Assembly: GCA_000149265.1 (NCBI GenBank)
Contig: CH002575.1
Coordinates: 351,245-415,244, forward strand
Length of the DNA: 64,000 nucleotides
Origin: Ciona savignyi
Lineage: Eukaryota > Chordata > Ascidiacea > Phlebobranchia > Cionidae
Direction of reading: 5' to 3'
The notes beneath the pieces were generated by a model that saw only the letters and a list, made by a program, of their open reading frames with translations, did no database searches and had not been told where the DNA came from. Shown in pieces: positions 1 to 11,830 of this stretch (positions within the stretch are counted from its first letter, which is position 1; the number at the start of each line of letters is the position of its first letter). The translations under genes were made by a program, and so were the position numbers.

Positions 1-229
1 CTACAAGCTACCAGTAACGAGTAATTAGGGTAAAAATGACTAATTATGACGTCATTACAAATACTACAACGTCATCAAAAAAAATAAAAATACCAATTTG
101 TAGAAAATTATCTACTGGACAACTTTGTAATAGATTGTTTTTCCCTAAGTCCAACAGTATTCGCAGCAAACAAGGTTAAAGCAACCTTACTCAAAAGTGC
201 CAAAAACTGCAAAAGTTCCGTCGTCGTCA

Positions 230-655
230 AAGGGTTAATAAATTTAGGGTTATCATTTTCCCAAGTTCTATGATTATATGATTTGTTAAGCTGACGCAAT
301 ACCATAACAACCTCGAGTGAAAGGGATTGCGTGTGCAGTTAATAAATGTAGACCTTTTATATTAAGATAATGTATTGGTTCTATTCATTTAAATAAAAAA
401 AATGTAAAATCCCACAACAATGAAAAAACCCTCTGGTTAGTACCTTTCACGGACGACAATACAAACAAACGGGATTAAAGATTGATTTAAATGTATGCAA
501 CCGATAAACAGTAAAACAACTACCTATAAATATTGATATTAATTTAGATTAACATTAGAGAGAAGTGTCAGATATATATTAATAAACAAAATTCCGGAAA
601 ACTAACATAAAACGAAACATTTCGCTATCGCTTCTAGAATCAAAATTTTCATTTC
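230..655 (+). repeat. Copy of a ~400-480-bp repeat (family A)
   Basis: The copy contains the family landmarks AAGCTGACGCAATACCA, ACAAACGGGATTAAAGATT, TGTGCAACCGATAAACA and AGATTAACATTAGAGAGAAG, in that order. It runs into the 21-bp array, so array and repeat alternate along this region. No coding potential is seen. Confidence 0.8.
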
Positions 656-860
656 TGGAAACAAAATTTTCATTTCTGGAAACAAAATTTTCGTTTCTGG
701 AAACAAAATTTTCGTTTCTGGAAACAAAATTTTCGTTTCTGGAAACAAAATTTTCGTTTCTGGAAACAAAATTTTCGTTTCTGGAAACAAAATTTTCGTT
801 TCTGGATACAAAATTTTCGTTTCTCGGCTAAAATTTTCGTTTCTAGAAACAAAATTTTGC
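641..860. repeat. 21-bp near-palindromic microsatellite, about 10 units
   Basis: The unit is roughly GGAAACAAAATTTTCGTTTCT. The core GAAACAAAATTTTCGTTTC is almost its own reverse complement (one mismatched pair). Because 21 is a multiple of three, both strands give spurious heptad ORFs (ETKILFP on the minus strand). Shorter arrays of the same unit occur at about 2780-2870, 3280-3380 and 9855-9915. Confidence 0.93.
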
Positions 861-904
861 TTTTTTAATGAATTTGGGGTTATCATTTTTCCAAGTTCTA
901 TGAT

Positions 905-1085
905 AATACTAGAGAGTGTCAATCACGTGTTTAACCACCACCATTTGTAAAACACATTTTGTATGCCATATATCCATGCTACAGGGTCCCTAACCACAAT
1001 TTGTATTTTATACACTGAGTATGTAGTTTGTTTCTGCAAGCATAAACGCATGGGTCCCATAGTTGTCCAACCAAACTTCTTTTCA
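905..1085 (+). repeat. Dispersed repeat family B, copy 1
   Basis: The segment begins near CTAGAGAGTGTC and contains CATTTGTAAAACA and AGTTTGTTTCTGCAAGCA. Related segments are at 20443-20605 in the same orientation and 44640-44860 inverted. The element type is unknown. Confidence 0.55.
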
Positions 1086-1179
1086 ATGTGTAGTTAAAAA
1101 ATAAATAAACATCTTAATTTACTAACATTTTACCTTAAATGTTTTAAATTAAACCTTTTTAAGCGCTGTAATGAAATAA

Positions 1180-2330
1180 AGGAAATTCCCCTAGGTTTAG
1201 TAGATGAGTTTCTGTTTTTAAATATGTTGGTCATGTTATGTAACAATTCTTAAAGTTTTAATGTGATTTGTCGACTCCTTGTTGGAGATGTCAGTGCGAT
1301 ATGGCATGCCTGTCACAATCATAATTCAGGAACATATCTTCGTTTTTTAGGGGAATTACTCTAAGCAAATGTTTTCTTTCTTTTAATTGGCCTAAAGTGT
1401 CTAATGGTCTAACATTTAACCAAATCTGATCAAAATTAGAGCAGCCGTTCAAGCGCTATGCCCAAAAAATCTAAATTTTTAGAAAAAAAATATTTTGGTT
1501 TTTAACGTCCCAGGGGAATTTCCCTAGATTCATTACCCAAAATTTTGGTTTCTGCTTATCTAGACCATGTCCTGTTACAAATGTCAAATTTTTATTGTGA
1601 TTTCATTACTCCTTTTGCCAGATTTCGGGGCAACATGGCATGCTTGTCACAATCATAATTAGAGAACAAAATCCGATTATTAAGGTATTTCCTTAGGTAA
1701 TTTTTTTATTTCTTATAAGTGTTAAATCAGTGACTAATACACTTACATTCCACCAAATCTGATTCAAATTGTATCGGTCGTTCAAGCGCTATGCCCAAAA
1801 AAGGCTATTTTTTTAGAAAAAAATACCGTTTTGGTTTTAACGTCCCAGGGGAATTCCCCTAGATTTATCACCCAAAATTTTGATTTCTGCATATCTAGAC
1901 CATGTTGTCAAACAAATCACCTAGTTTCATTGCGATTCCATTAACCCTTCTGGTAGATGTCGGAGCGACATAGCATGCCTGTCACAATTATCATTTAACA
2001 GCAAAAGTTTAATTTTTAGGGTATTTCCCTAAGTAATTTTTTTATTTCTTTTAAGTGTTAAATCAGTGACTAGTGCACTAACATTCCACCAAATTTGATT
2101 CAAATTGGAGCAGCCGTTCAAGCGCTATGGCCTAAAAAGCTAATTTTTTAGAAAAAAATGACCGTTTTGATTTTTACCGTCCAAGGGGAACTCCCCTAAA
2201 TTTATTACATAAAATTTTGGTTTCTGCATATCAAGGCCATGTTGTATAAAAAATCACCAAGTTTCATTGCGATTCCATTATTCCTTCTGGTAGATGTCGG
2301 GGCGCCATGCCATGCCTGTCAAGCGTTTGA
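1180..2330. repeat. ~330-bp tandem repeat, about 3.3 copies
   Basis: Landmarks recur with a period of about 328-341 bp. GTTCAAGCGCTATG occurs near 1447, 1772 and 2116. CCAGGGGAATT(T/C)CCCTAGA and ATGGCATGC(C/T)TGTCACAAT recur likewise. The palindromic GGGGAATTCCCC is present once per unit in slightly varied form. The copies are diverged. No protein is recognised. Confidence 0.85.
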
Positions 2331-2338
2331 CGAAGAAA

Positions 2339-2369
<31 letters not shown>

Positions 2370-2374
2370 AAAAA
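2331..2374 (+). repeat. Long A/G-only (polypurine) tract
   Basis: The stretch is dominated by A with scattered G, ending the third tandem unit of the preceding repeat. It accounts for the lysine-rich chance ORF here and could be an old poly(A) tail or slippage product. Confidence 0.85.
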
Positions 2375-2411
2375 ACGGACAAAAACAATATGTGTCCCAT
2401 TTTTTCAAATG

Positions 2412-2830
2412 GGACCCATAATAATTAGTTAAGCTGACGCAATACCACAACAATTTCGCGTTAAAGGGATTGGGTGTGCAGTTAAAAAATGTAGTTGGAC
2501 CTTTTAAACTAAGACAGTGTATTTATTTTGTTATATCAATAAAAAAGGTATAAACCCACGACAATAACACACTATAGTTAGTACTTTTCACGGACAGCAA
2601 TACAAACAAACGGGATTAAAGATTAATTTGAATGTGTGCAACCGATAACCATTAAAACATCTAGCCATAAATATTGATTTTAATTTAGATTAACATCAGA
2701 GAGAAGTGCCAGATATATATATTAATAAACAAAATGCCGTAAAACTAACATAAAAACAAAATTTTTCGTTATCGCTTCTTTAAACAAAATTTTCGTTTCT
2801 GGAAACACAATTTTCGTTTCTGGAAACGAA
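2412..2830 (+). repeat. Family A repeat, second copy
   Basis: The same landmarks appear in the same order as in the copy at 230-655: AAGCTGACGCAATACCACA, ACAAACGGGATTAAAGATTA, GTGCAACCGATAACCATTAA and ACATCAGAGAGAAGTGCCAG. It again ends in 21-bp units. Confidence 0.85.
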
Positions 2831-2883
2831 ATTTTGGTTTCTCAGCTAAAATTTTCGTTTCTAGAAACAAAAATTGTGTTTCT

Positions 2884-3300
2884 TAAATGAATTTAGGGTT
2901 ATCGTTTTACCAAATTATATGATTCGTTAAGCTGACGCAATACCACATCAATTTCGAATTAAATAGATTGCGTGTTCGGTTAAAAATGTAGTTGGTCCTT
3001 TCATACTAAGATAATGTATTTGTTCTATATTTATATAAATAAAATAAGGGTATAAACCCACAACATTACAAAAACACACTGGTTAGTCCTTTAACAGGCG
3101 GTATTAAAAACAAACGGGATTAAAGATTAATTTAAATGTGTGCAACCGATAAACAATAAAACAACTAGCCATAAATATGATTTTTATTTAGATTAACTTT
3201 AAAGAAATGTGTCCGGTTTATATTAATAAACAAAATGTCGTAAAACTAACACAAAAACGAAACTTTTCTTTATAGCTTTTAGAAACAAAATTTTCGTTTC
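2884..3300 (+). repeat. Family A repeat, third copy
   Basis: The copy has TTAAGCTGACGCAATACCA, AAACGGGATTAAAGATTAAT, GTGCAACCGATAAACAATAA and ATTAACTTTAAAGAAATGTG. It lies head to tail with the second copy, with 21-bp units between them. Confidence 0.85.
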
Positions 3301-3399
3301 TGGAAACACAATTTTCGTTTCTCAGCTAAAATTTTTGTTTCTGGAAACAAAATTTTCGTTTCTGCAAACAAAAATTGTGTTTCATAAGTGGATTTTGGG

Positions 3400-4232
3400 T
3401 TATCACTTTCCCAAGTTTTATGATTATATAAGTAATTTAGCTGACACAATACCACAACAATTTCGGTTGAAAGAGATTATGTGTGCAGTTAATAAATGTA
3501 GTTGAACCTTTTATACTAAGATAATGTATTTGATCCATTTATTTAAAAAATATTAAATAGCGTTTTATTTATATGAATTTAGTTAGGACGGGCATAGATC
3601 CAATTACGCATTAAGCAGCGGTGATCTGATTAATTATTTCGAAGAACTAATTCTTGTAAACAACAATAAATCACGGATCTTTTAAATGTGGAAATTTTAG
3701 TTGCGCGACATGCGTGTGGTGTGCACACCGAAGTTTGGAAACAATCTTTACTTTTTGGCTTGAATTGTTAGAGACCTCACGATTTATATTAAAGAAATAA
3801 TAGTTTATTCTCCGTTATTATTATCGTGAGCTGACCGCGTTCGCACGAGTCATCAAAAAGATAAGCGCGTCTCCTACTGGTGCACCAGGGCCAAAAATCC
3901 TTACATAAACGCTTAGGCCACGATTGCTCAATGTACTTGAAGAAAAAGGTTAACTTTTCCAACTCTCACATACCACAACAATTTCGAGTCAAAGATATTG
4001 CGCGTGCAGTTAATAAATGTGGTTGGGCCTTTTCATACTAAGATAATGTATTTTTTCTATTTATTTAAATAAATACTAAATGTATTAACCTACAATATTG
4101 TAAATAACACACTGATTAGAACTTTTCAGGGGCGGTAATAGAAAGAAATGTGATTAAAGAGTGATATAAATGTGTGCAACCAATGAACATTAAAACAACT
4201 AGTCATAAAAATGATTTTAGCTTAGATTGACA
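3400..4232 (+). repeat. Family A repeat, interrupted left-flank copy
   Basis: The first part (3400-3555) holds GGGTTATCACTTTCCCAAG and GCTGACACAATACCACAAC. Sequence that I cannot assign follows (3556-3965). The repeat then restarts at ATACCACAACAATTTCGAG and runs to GACATTAA at about 4232, where the 193-bp satellite begins. This is either one copy with an insertion or two truncated copies. Confidence 0.65.
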
Positions 4233-7200
4233 TTAAATTTGTTCTCAAAAAATAAACCTTATATCTTGTTTGGTTTTCAAACGCACGCCACGAACGCACC
4301 CACACTACGTCAAATTATCAATATGTTCGGTTTGGGTTGATATGAAACAGCTTGGATATACCTAAATCGACGATTTGTTATAGTAAGTACATGAAAATTG
4401 GTAGATGGGTGGATAACACATTTATAAATTTGCTCCCAAAAAATAAACCTTATATCTTGTTAGGTTTTCAAACGCACGCCATGAACGCACCCACACTATA
4501 CGTCAAATTATCAATATTTTAGGTTTGGGTTGACATGAAACAGCTTGGATATACCTAAATCGACGATTTCTTGTAGTAAGTACATGGAAATTTGTAGATA
4601 GGTGGATAACACATTTATAAATTTGCTTCGAAAAAATAAACCTTATATCTTGTTTGGTTTTTAAACGCACGCCATGAACGCACCCACACTATACGGCAAA
4701 TTATCAATATGTTCGCTTTGGGTTGACATGAAACAGCTTGGATATACCTAAATCGACGATTTCTTATAGTTAGTAAATGAAAATTAGTAGATGGGTAGAT
4801 AACATACTCGTAAATTTGCTCACAAAATATAAGCTTTAAATCTCGTTTGGTTTTCAAACGCGCGCCACAAACGCACCCACACTATGTCAAATTATCAATA
4901 TGTTCGCTTTGGGTTGAAATGAAACAGCTTGGATATACCTAAATCGACGAATTGTTATAGTAAGTACATGAAAATCGGTAGATGGGTGGATAACACATTT
5001 ATAAAATTGCTCCCAAATAATAAACCTTATATCCCGTTTTGTTTTCAAACGCGCGCCACGAACGCACCCACACTATACGTCAAATTATCAGTATTTTTGC
5101 TTTGGGTTGAAATGAAACAGCTTGGATATACCTAAATCGACGATTTGTTTTGGTAAGTGCATGAAAATTGGTAGATGGGTGGATAACACATTTATAAACT
5201 TGCTCCCATAAAATAAACCTTATATCTCGTTTGGTTTTCAAACGCGCGCCATTCACGCACCCACACTACGTCAAATTATCAATATGTTCGCTTTGGGATG
5301 AAATGAAACAGCTTGTATATATCTAAATCGACGATTTGGTATAGTAAGTACATGGAAATTGATAGATGGGTGGATAACACATTTATAAATTTGCTTCCAA
5401 AAAATAAATCTTATATCTTGTTTGGTTTTCAAACGCGCGCCATGAACATACCCACACTACGTCAAATTATCAATGTTCGCTTTGGGTTGAAATGAAACAG
5501 CTTCGATATACCTAAATCGACGATTTCTTGTAGTAAGTACATGAAAATTTGTAGATAGGTGGATAACACATTTATAAATTTGCTCCGAAAAAATAAACCT
5601 TATATCTTGTTTGGTTTTTAAACGCACGCCATGAACGCACCCACACTATACGGCAAATTATCAATATGTTCGATTTGGGTTGAAATGAAACAGCTTGGAT
5701 ATAGCTAAATCGACGATTTGTTATAGTAAGTACATGGAAATTAGTAGATGGGTGGATAACACATTTATAAACTTGCTCCCCAAAAATAAACCTTATATCT
5801 TGTTTGGTTTTCAAACGCGCGCCATTCACGCACCCACACTACGTCAAATTATCAATATGTTCGCTTTGGGATGAAATGAAACAGCTTGGATATAGCTAAA
5901 TCGACGATTTGTTATAGTAAGTACATGAAAATTGATAGATGGGTGGATAACACATTTATAAAATTGCTCCCAAATAATAAACCTTATATCCCGTTTTGTT
6001 TTCAAACGCGCGGCACGAACGCACCCACACTACGTCATATTATCAATACGGTGTTTTCGCTTTGGGTTGACATGAAACAGCTTGGATATACCTAAATCTA
6101 CGATTTATTGTAGTAAGTACATGAAAATCGGTAGATGGGTGGATAACACATTTATAAATTTGCTCCCAAAAAATAAACCTTATATCCCGTTTGGTTTTCA
6201 AACGCTCGCCACAAACGCACCCACACTACGTCAAATTATTAATATGTTCGCTTTGGGTTGACATAAAACAGCTTGGATATACCTAAATCTACGATTTATT
6301 GTAGTAAGTACATGAAAATCCGGAGATGGGTGGATAACACATTTATAAATTTGCTCCCAAAAAGTAAACCTTATATCCCGTTTGGTTTTCAAACGCGCGC
6401 CACGAACGCACCCACACTATATGTCAAATTATCAGTATTTTTGCTTTGGGTTGAAATGAAACAGCTTGGATATACCTAAATCGACGATTTGTTGTGGTAA
6501 GTGCATGAAAATTGGTAGATGGGTGAATAACACATTTATAAATTTGCTCCCAAAAATTAAACCTTATATCTCGTTAGGTTTTCAAACGCACGCCATGAAC
6601 GCACCCACACTATACGTCAAATTATCAATATGTTCGGTTTGGGTTGACATGAAACAACTTGGATATAGCTAAATAGACGATTTGTTATAGTAAGTCCATG
6701 AAAATTGGTAGACGGGTGGATAACACATTTATAAACTGGCTCCCAAAAAATAAACCTTATATCTCGTTTGATTTTCAAACGCGCGCCATTCACGCACCCA
6801 CACTACGTCAAATTATCAATATGTTCGCTTTGGGATGAAATGAAACAGCTTGTATATATCTAAATCGACGATTTGTTATAGTAAGTACATGGAAATTGGT
6901 AGATGGGTGAATAACACATTTATAAATTTGGTCCCAAAAAATAAATCTTATATCTTGTTTGGTTTTCAAACGCGCGCCATACACATACCCACACTACGTC
7001 AAATTATCAATATGTTCGCGTTGGGTTGAAATAAAACAGCTTGGATATAGCTAAATCGACGATTTATTGTAGTAAGTACATAAAAATTGGTAGATGGGTG
7101 AATAACACATTTATAAATTTGGTCCCAAAAAAATAAACCTTATATCTCGTTTGGTTTTCAAACGCGCGCCACAAACGCACCCACACTACGTCAAATTATC

Positions 7201-8170
7201 AATATGTTCGCTTTGGGATGAAATGAAACAGCTTGGATATAGCTAAATCGACGATTTGTTATAGTAAGTACATAAAAATTGATAGATGGGTGGATAACAC
7301 ATTTATAAATTTGCTCCCAAAAATAAATCTTATATCTTGTTTGGTTTTCAAACGCGCGCCATGAACATACCCACACCACGTCAAATTATCAATATGTTCG
7401 GTTTGGGTTGACATGAAACAGCTTGGATATACCTAAATCGACGATTTCTTATAATCAGTAGATAAAAATTGGTAGATGGGTAGATAACACATTTATAAAA
7501 TTGCTCCCAAATAATAAACCTTATATCCCGTTTTGTTTTCAAACGCGCGGCACGAACGAACCCACACTACGTCATATTATCAGTACGGTATTTTCGCTTT
7601 GGGTTGACATGGAACAGCTTGGATTTACCTAAATCTACGATTTATTGTAGTAAGTATATGAAAATTGGTAGATATGTGGATAACACATTTATAAACTTGC
7701 TCCCATAAAATAAACCTTATATCTTGTTTGGTTTTCAAACGCGCGCCATGAACGCACCCACACTATACGTCATATATTATCAATATGTTCGCTTTGGGTT
7801 GACATGAAACAGCTTGGATATACCTAAATCGACGATTTCTTATAGTTAGTAAATGAAAATTGGTAGATAACATACTCGTTAATTTGCTCACAAAATATAA
7901 ACCTTATATCTCGTTTGGTTTTCAAACGCGCGCCACGAACGCACCCACACAACGTCAAATTATCAGTATTTTCGCTTTGGGTTGAAATGAAACAGCTTGG
8001 ATATACCTAAACCGACGATTTGTTGTGGTAAGTACATGAAAATTGGTAGATGGGTAGATAACATACCTTTAAATGTGTTCCCCCCAATAAACCTTATATC
8101 TTGTTTGGTTTTCAAACGCGCGCCACAAACGCACCCACGCACAAGGTCAAATTATCAAAATGTTCGCTAT
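4233..8170. repeat. ~193-bp satellite array, about 20 monomers
   Basis: The landmark CAGCTTGGATATACCTAAAT recurs every 191-194 bp from about 4349 to about 7991 (20 occurrences with small variation). Each monomer also carries AACGCACCCACACTACGTCA, GGGTGGATAACACATTTATA and, in most copies, the dyad AAATCG-A-CGATTT. Monomers are 85-95% alike by eye, and no higher-order repeat is obvious. Because the period is close to 64 codons, each monomer yields a ~60-70-residue chance ORF, ended by the same in-phase stop. Confidence 0.97.
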
Positions 8171-8175
8171 ATCGA

Positions 8176-8750
8176 TCCTATTTAATTCCATAATACTGCA
8201 ATATATGAAAACATTAATCCCTTGATCAGATTAACATGCAATTCTCAATACAGGCATGAATATTAACTATTTTAGGACATTGGTTCAACTGTCATTCAAT
8301 CACAATTATTAAAAAGTGGACCTGTTAGATTTAATATAATATGTTAGAAAATATGACAATCGTTTATAAGAAAGAAAAATGACAATTGTTGTTAAAGGAC
8401 AATATTCAAACATATTACGGAAACACCTTAAGTCATTTTCTTATATACGTCGTTGACATGATATCAGCCCGCTTTCATATATAAATGTCGACAAATTTTC
8501 GCAGTATATTAATGAAGTTAGGTGTGATGCGGCAATTAACACACATCCATTGTTTACAATATAATTAAATATCTTCTTGTTGTTTTGCAAAACTTGTTGT
8601 TTATATTATGGATATACACAATGATTGCAGAAAAGGTATGTTGTAGCAGAACTAACTAAATGACACACCACAAAAGCGAGTTTCGGAAAGCAAAAAATGT
8701 AAAAATCAATAACGTAATCACTTTTGGAGTAATTATCATCATCCATTTTA
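8176..8750. other. AT-rich spacer with no recognised feature
   Basis: I see no ORF of note, no repeat landmark and no RNA-like fold between the end of the satellite and the inverted family A copy. Confidence 0.6.
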
Positions 8751-8754
8751 TCTT

Positions 8755-9240
8755 TAGTCACGTAATTTTCGTTTTTTTTGTTATTTTTACGACAGTTTGT
8801 TCATGTATATCTACCTGAAAATCTCTCTAATGTTATTCTAAATTAAAATCATTATTTATGACGGGTTTTTTTAATGTTTATCGGTTACACGAATTTAAAT
8901 CACTCTTTTAACCCCGTTTGTTTCTATTACCGCCCGTAAAAAGTACTAATCAGTGTATTATTTTGTTGTGGGTTTATACATTTATGTTTCATTTAAATGA
9001 ATACAACAAATACATTATCTTAGTTTAAAAGGTCCAACTACATTTATTAACTGCACATGCAATCATTTTCACTCGAAATTGTTGATATTGTGTCAGCTTG
9101 ACGAATTATGTAATCATAGAACTTGGGGAAATAATAATCCTAAACTCATTTAAGAAACACAATTTTCGATTCTAAGAAACAAAAATTTTACCCGAGAAAC
9201 GATAACGAAAAGTTGTTATGTTAGTTTTATGACAGTAAAA
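8755..9240 (-). repeat. Family A repeat, inverted right-flank copy
   Basis: Read on the minus strand it holds GTAACCGATAAACATTAA, ATTTAGAATAACATTAGAGA, TAAATGTAGTTGGACCTTTT and AAGCTGACACAATATCAAC. These are the same landmarks as the plus-strand copies left of the satellite. It ends in diverged 21-bp units near 9160-9220. It makes the satellite region look like a block bounded by inverted copies. Confidence 0.85.
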
Positions 9241-9692
9241 TGTGATATCGCATGCTTCGTGGTTAAAGAGTTTTAAATCTTTGTTAAGAGGTGAATCGGT
9301 CAAAACATGGGCAAGTACAATTTGTTCTTCAAAACTTTGAGGACAAATTAAGTAACCGCTTTCTGCTATAGAACATTTAGCTTATGTGCTACTCGGTGAC
9401 GCACGTAACTATTAAACACCTGATCACAAACTTAGCATCATAATTGTAATTTTGTATTGCAAACAAAAAAATCTTTCTGTTGTGGGGATTACACAAGTAA
9501 TAATGTAACTCCATTATGAGTCATTATTCACACCACTATTGGCAGAGTTTGTACTGTTAACTCGAGTTTAATGACATCATAATAACGCGCGACAAAGCTG
9601 ATTTCTCACGCCGCCAATGTTCTGCATGACGTCACTGTGACGTTTTACCAATTTTTATTAGGCTGGTTCATGTGAATAAAATAAATTTCACC

Positions 9693-9772
9693 GGGTTAAG
9701 TATCGAACCCATCATGGGCTTGTCCGTAATTACGAATCAGTCGCGCTAACCATTCGGCCAGACACCGTTATT
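9693..9772 (-). repeat. tRNA-like sequence, probably the head of a different SINE or a tRNA pseudogene
   Basis: On the minus strand the sequence has a box A-like stretch (TGGCCGAATGGTTAGCGCG) and, about 35 bases on, a box B-like GGGTTCGATACTT. These are the internal RNA polymerase III promoter elements of tRNAs. The 3' part does not pair well enough for me to call a functional tRNA gene. It differs from the abundant SINE family in this window. Confidence 0.5.
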
Positions 9773-10022
9773 GAATTGATAGAAGTTATATGGCTATTTT
9801 ACCGTTTGACCTCTAGTGCCACCTAACTGCTAAAAAAATTATCTAATACATTTTTTTTCAGAAACAAAACTTTCGTTTCTGCCATTTCGCTTTGGAAAAA
9901 TTTCGTTTCTCACCGTTACTCTGGTATACATCGTTTAGTAGTACGGTAGTTTAAAAAAAAAAAGATTTTTTATCACTTTTGCTGTTGCTCCTCTAGGAAC
10001 ACCCAAGTGTTGTAATATTTGT

Positions 10023-10325
10023 CCGGCCCGTTGGTCTAGCGGTCAAGTGCGTCGCCTTTCAATCGAAAGGTTTCAGGTGCGAAACTGGTCGCTAGCTAGT
10101 CGGTTGTGTCGTTAGGCAAAGCACTTTACGGACATTGCCTGAACCCAGCAGATAAATGGGTTCTACCAAATTGAAGGAATGTGTCTATCATAGGCCTATA
10201 TAACACACTGCAATATAGCTCCGGTAACCCGACGGTGGGCGCGAGGTGATCTGACGATTGCCCGTGTGTTAACCCCCTTGGTTTTTCCATTCACGGGGAT
10301 AAACACGAATATCCTATCCTACTTT
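10023..10325 (+). mobile_element. tRNA-derived SINE (family S), full length
   Basis: The head has box A (TGGTCTAGCGGTCAAGTGCG) and a box B-like GGTTTCAGGTGCGAAAC. The body has GTCGCTAGCTAGTCGGTTG, AGCACTTTACGGACATTGCC, CCGGTAACCCGACGGTGGG and the tail GGGGATAAACACGAATATCC. This is one of the best copies and defines the family for the entries below. Confidence 0.93.
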
Positions 10326-10599
10326 AGGGAAAATATAGGACTTAAACCTTCGATGTGACAAAAAAATCCGTAACCCCATACTGCTTAACTACATTCCTGC
10401 AAAGTCGTGGAAATGCTTGAAGCAAAATACGCAACATGCTTATGACTGTACAGAAAGTTAATTTTTTGAATCCTGTAACATTTTGGCCAACGACGGTCGA
10501 TGTTTTTGTCAGCAAGTTAAGTACGCGTTGGTAATTTATGAACGCGTTGACAATTTGACCACATGGTAGCGCAAACAGATGACTTGTGACACTTTTGGC

Positions 10600-11830
10600 G
10601 AGGTTAAAGGTTCTAAGCACGCTGCTAAATTTGGGTGATTTTACTGAATTGTGACATCGATGGCCAACCATCTTAAAAGAACACGACGTCACAAATCAAT
10701 AGTATTCAAGAAAACATCACAGTGGACGAAAAGCAAACTAAAACGCTTCACGCTTCATCCTTCCACAGTACGTCTTCCTTTTCATCAGTACGACTGGAGA
10801 CGACCACGAGCTTGCACTACGTTACCTTGCAGCATTCGTTTAACTTTATCTTTCATTTTCGGCAAGGCTTTGATTTTCCCAACCTAGACGAAGTGGAGCC
10901 TGGCAAATGGGTTCGGCGTCTCCAGTGATGTGGCCCGCAAGTTTGGAGCAGTTGTTCCTTGAAGGTTTGAAGCGCCGTAGGCTATATATTGGCTCACCGA
11001 CATATTCTTTCGTCGATTGTAGTTTGGCGTTTTGTTAAGAATCGATATTGCCGTCCCGCTATCAATGTAAAGATTATGTGGTTGTTTCCCACGTCACACC
11101 GCAATATCCAACCCCAAATATATATGAATTTTCTCCAGCCATTTTTAAATTCAGGACCGATGGTATGGCCACCACATTGATCACATGTTTATTTCAACGA
11201 CTATTTACGGCAGAATTTCCATTTTTACACGGCACTGTACTTTCCAGTGGCCGTAACGCCCACTGTTATTACAATCTCTTGGGCGTACCTCGAAGTTCAT
11301 TTTCCGTTTGGCGGCGCTAAATGTTGATCCACTGGCAGGTCTTTGCGGATGTGTCTCGAATATGATGGATAAGCTTTAATTACTAATTTCCGTAATCGCG
11401 TGGCAAAGGCAGTCTAAGTTTCCTTAAGCTCCTTTCTGGCGTATTTATACAGTTCCTATAACGTATAGGCTACGGCTACAAGCCCGGTATTGCCGATAAA
11501 ATGTACTGGCCAATACATCATGGCAAGATTAGCTTCAATATCCAAGGCGTTGCCAGTCAAGGCGGCAGCTGTAATCACAGTTCACTCTACTCTTACTCCC
11601 TATGGGTTGGCTTTGCCACGTTCAAAAACGTCAAACGTTGCCGAAAACGCCAACAAACCAACTTTCGTCTTTTAGCACTAGCTCTAGCAAGCTTTGTGTT
11701 TATCTTCTCTAATTTTGTTGTTAACGCCGCGGCTTGTTGGGATAAGAATTCTGTCTTCTGTTCAGTCATGTACTGTTTATCTTAACGCAATATGAAAATA
11801 GGGTCCTGGCACGATCGCCAATTGAAGTGA
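10600..11830 (-). mobile_element. Decayed LTR-retrotransposon gag-protease remnant
   Basis: Minus-strand reading frames, broken by stops and frameshifts, show a basic coiled gag-like stretch (KTEFLSQQAAALTTKLEKIN, about 11580-11770). Next come a zinc-knuckle relic (CNNSGRYGHWKVQC, near 11240-11285, second Cys lost), a second Cys pair (CDQCGGHTIGPEF, near 11150-11190) and an aspartic-protease active site LYIDSGTAISIL, with D-S-G at 11055-11063. The order gag, knuckle, protease is that of a Ty3/gypsy- or BEL-type element. Reverse transcriptase is not recognised here. The element is dead. Confidence 0.65.

Noticed and set aside
602..922. ORFs of heptad repeats on the minus strand (ETKILFP type)
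   Set aside because: They arise because the 21-bp repeat is a multiple of three and near-palindromic. The two overlapping minus-strand ORFs are products of the same repeat and no non-repeat protein sequence is present.
4233..8170. CRISPR-like array
   Set aside because: Monomers are contiguous and long, with no unique spacers, and the DNA is eukaryotic.
4615..8185. Series of 60-85-residue ORFs on both strands
   Set aside because: They are frames of the 193-bp satellite, closed by the same stop in each monomer. Indels among monomers break the frame, and no start context is conserved.
10023..10100. Functional tRNA gene in the SINE head
   Set aside because: Box A and box B are present, but the arms do not form a full cloverleaf and the same head recurs attached to the SINE body.
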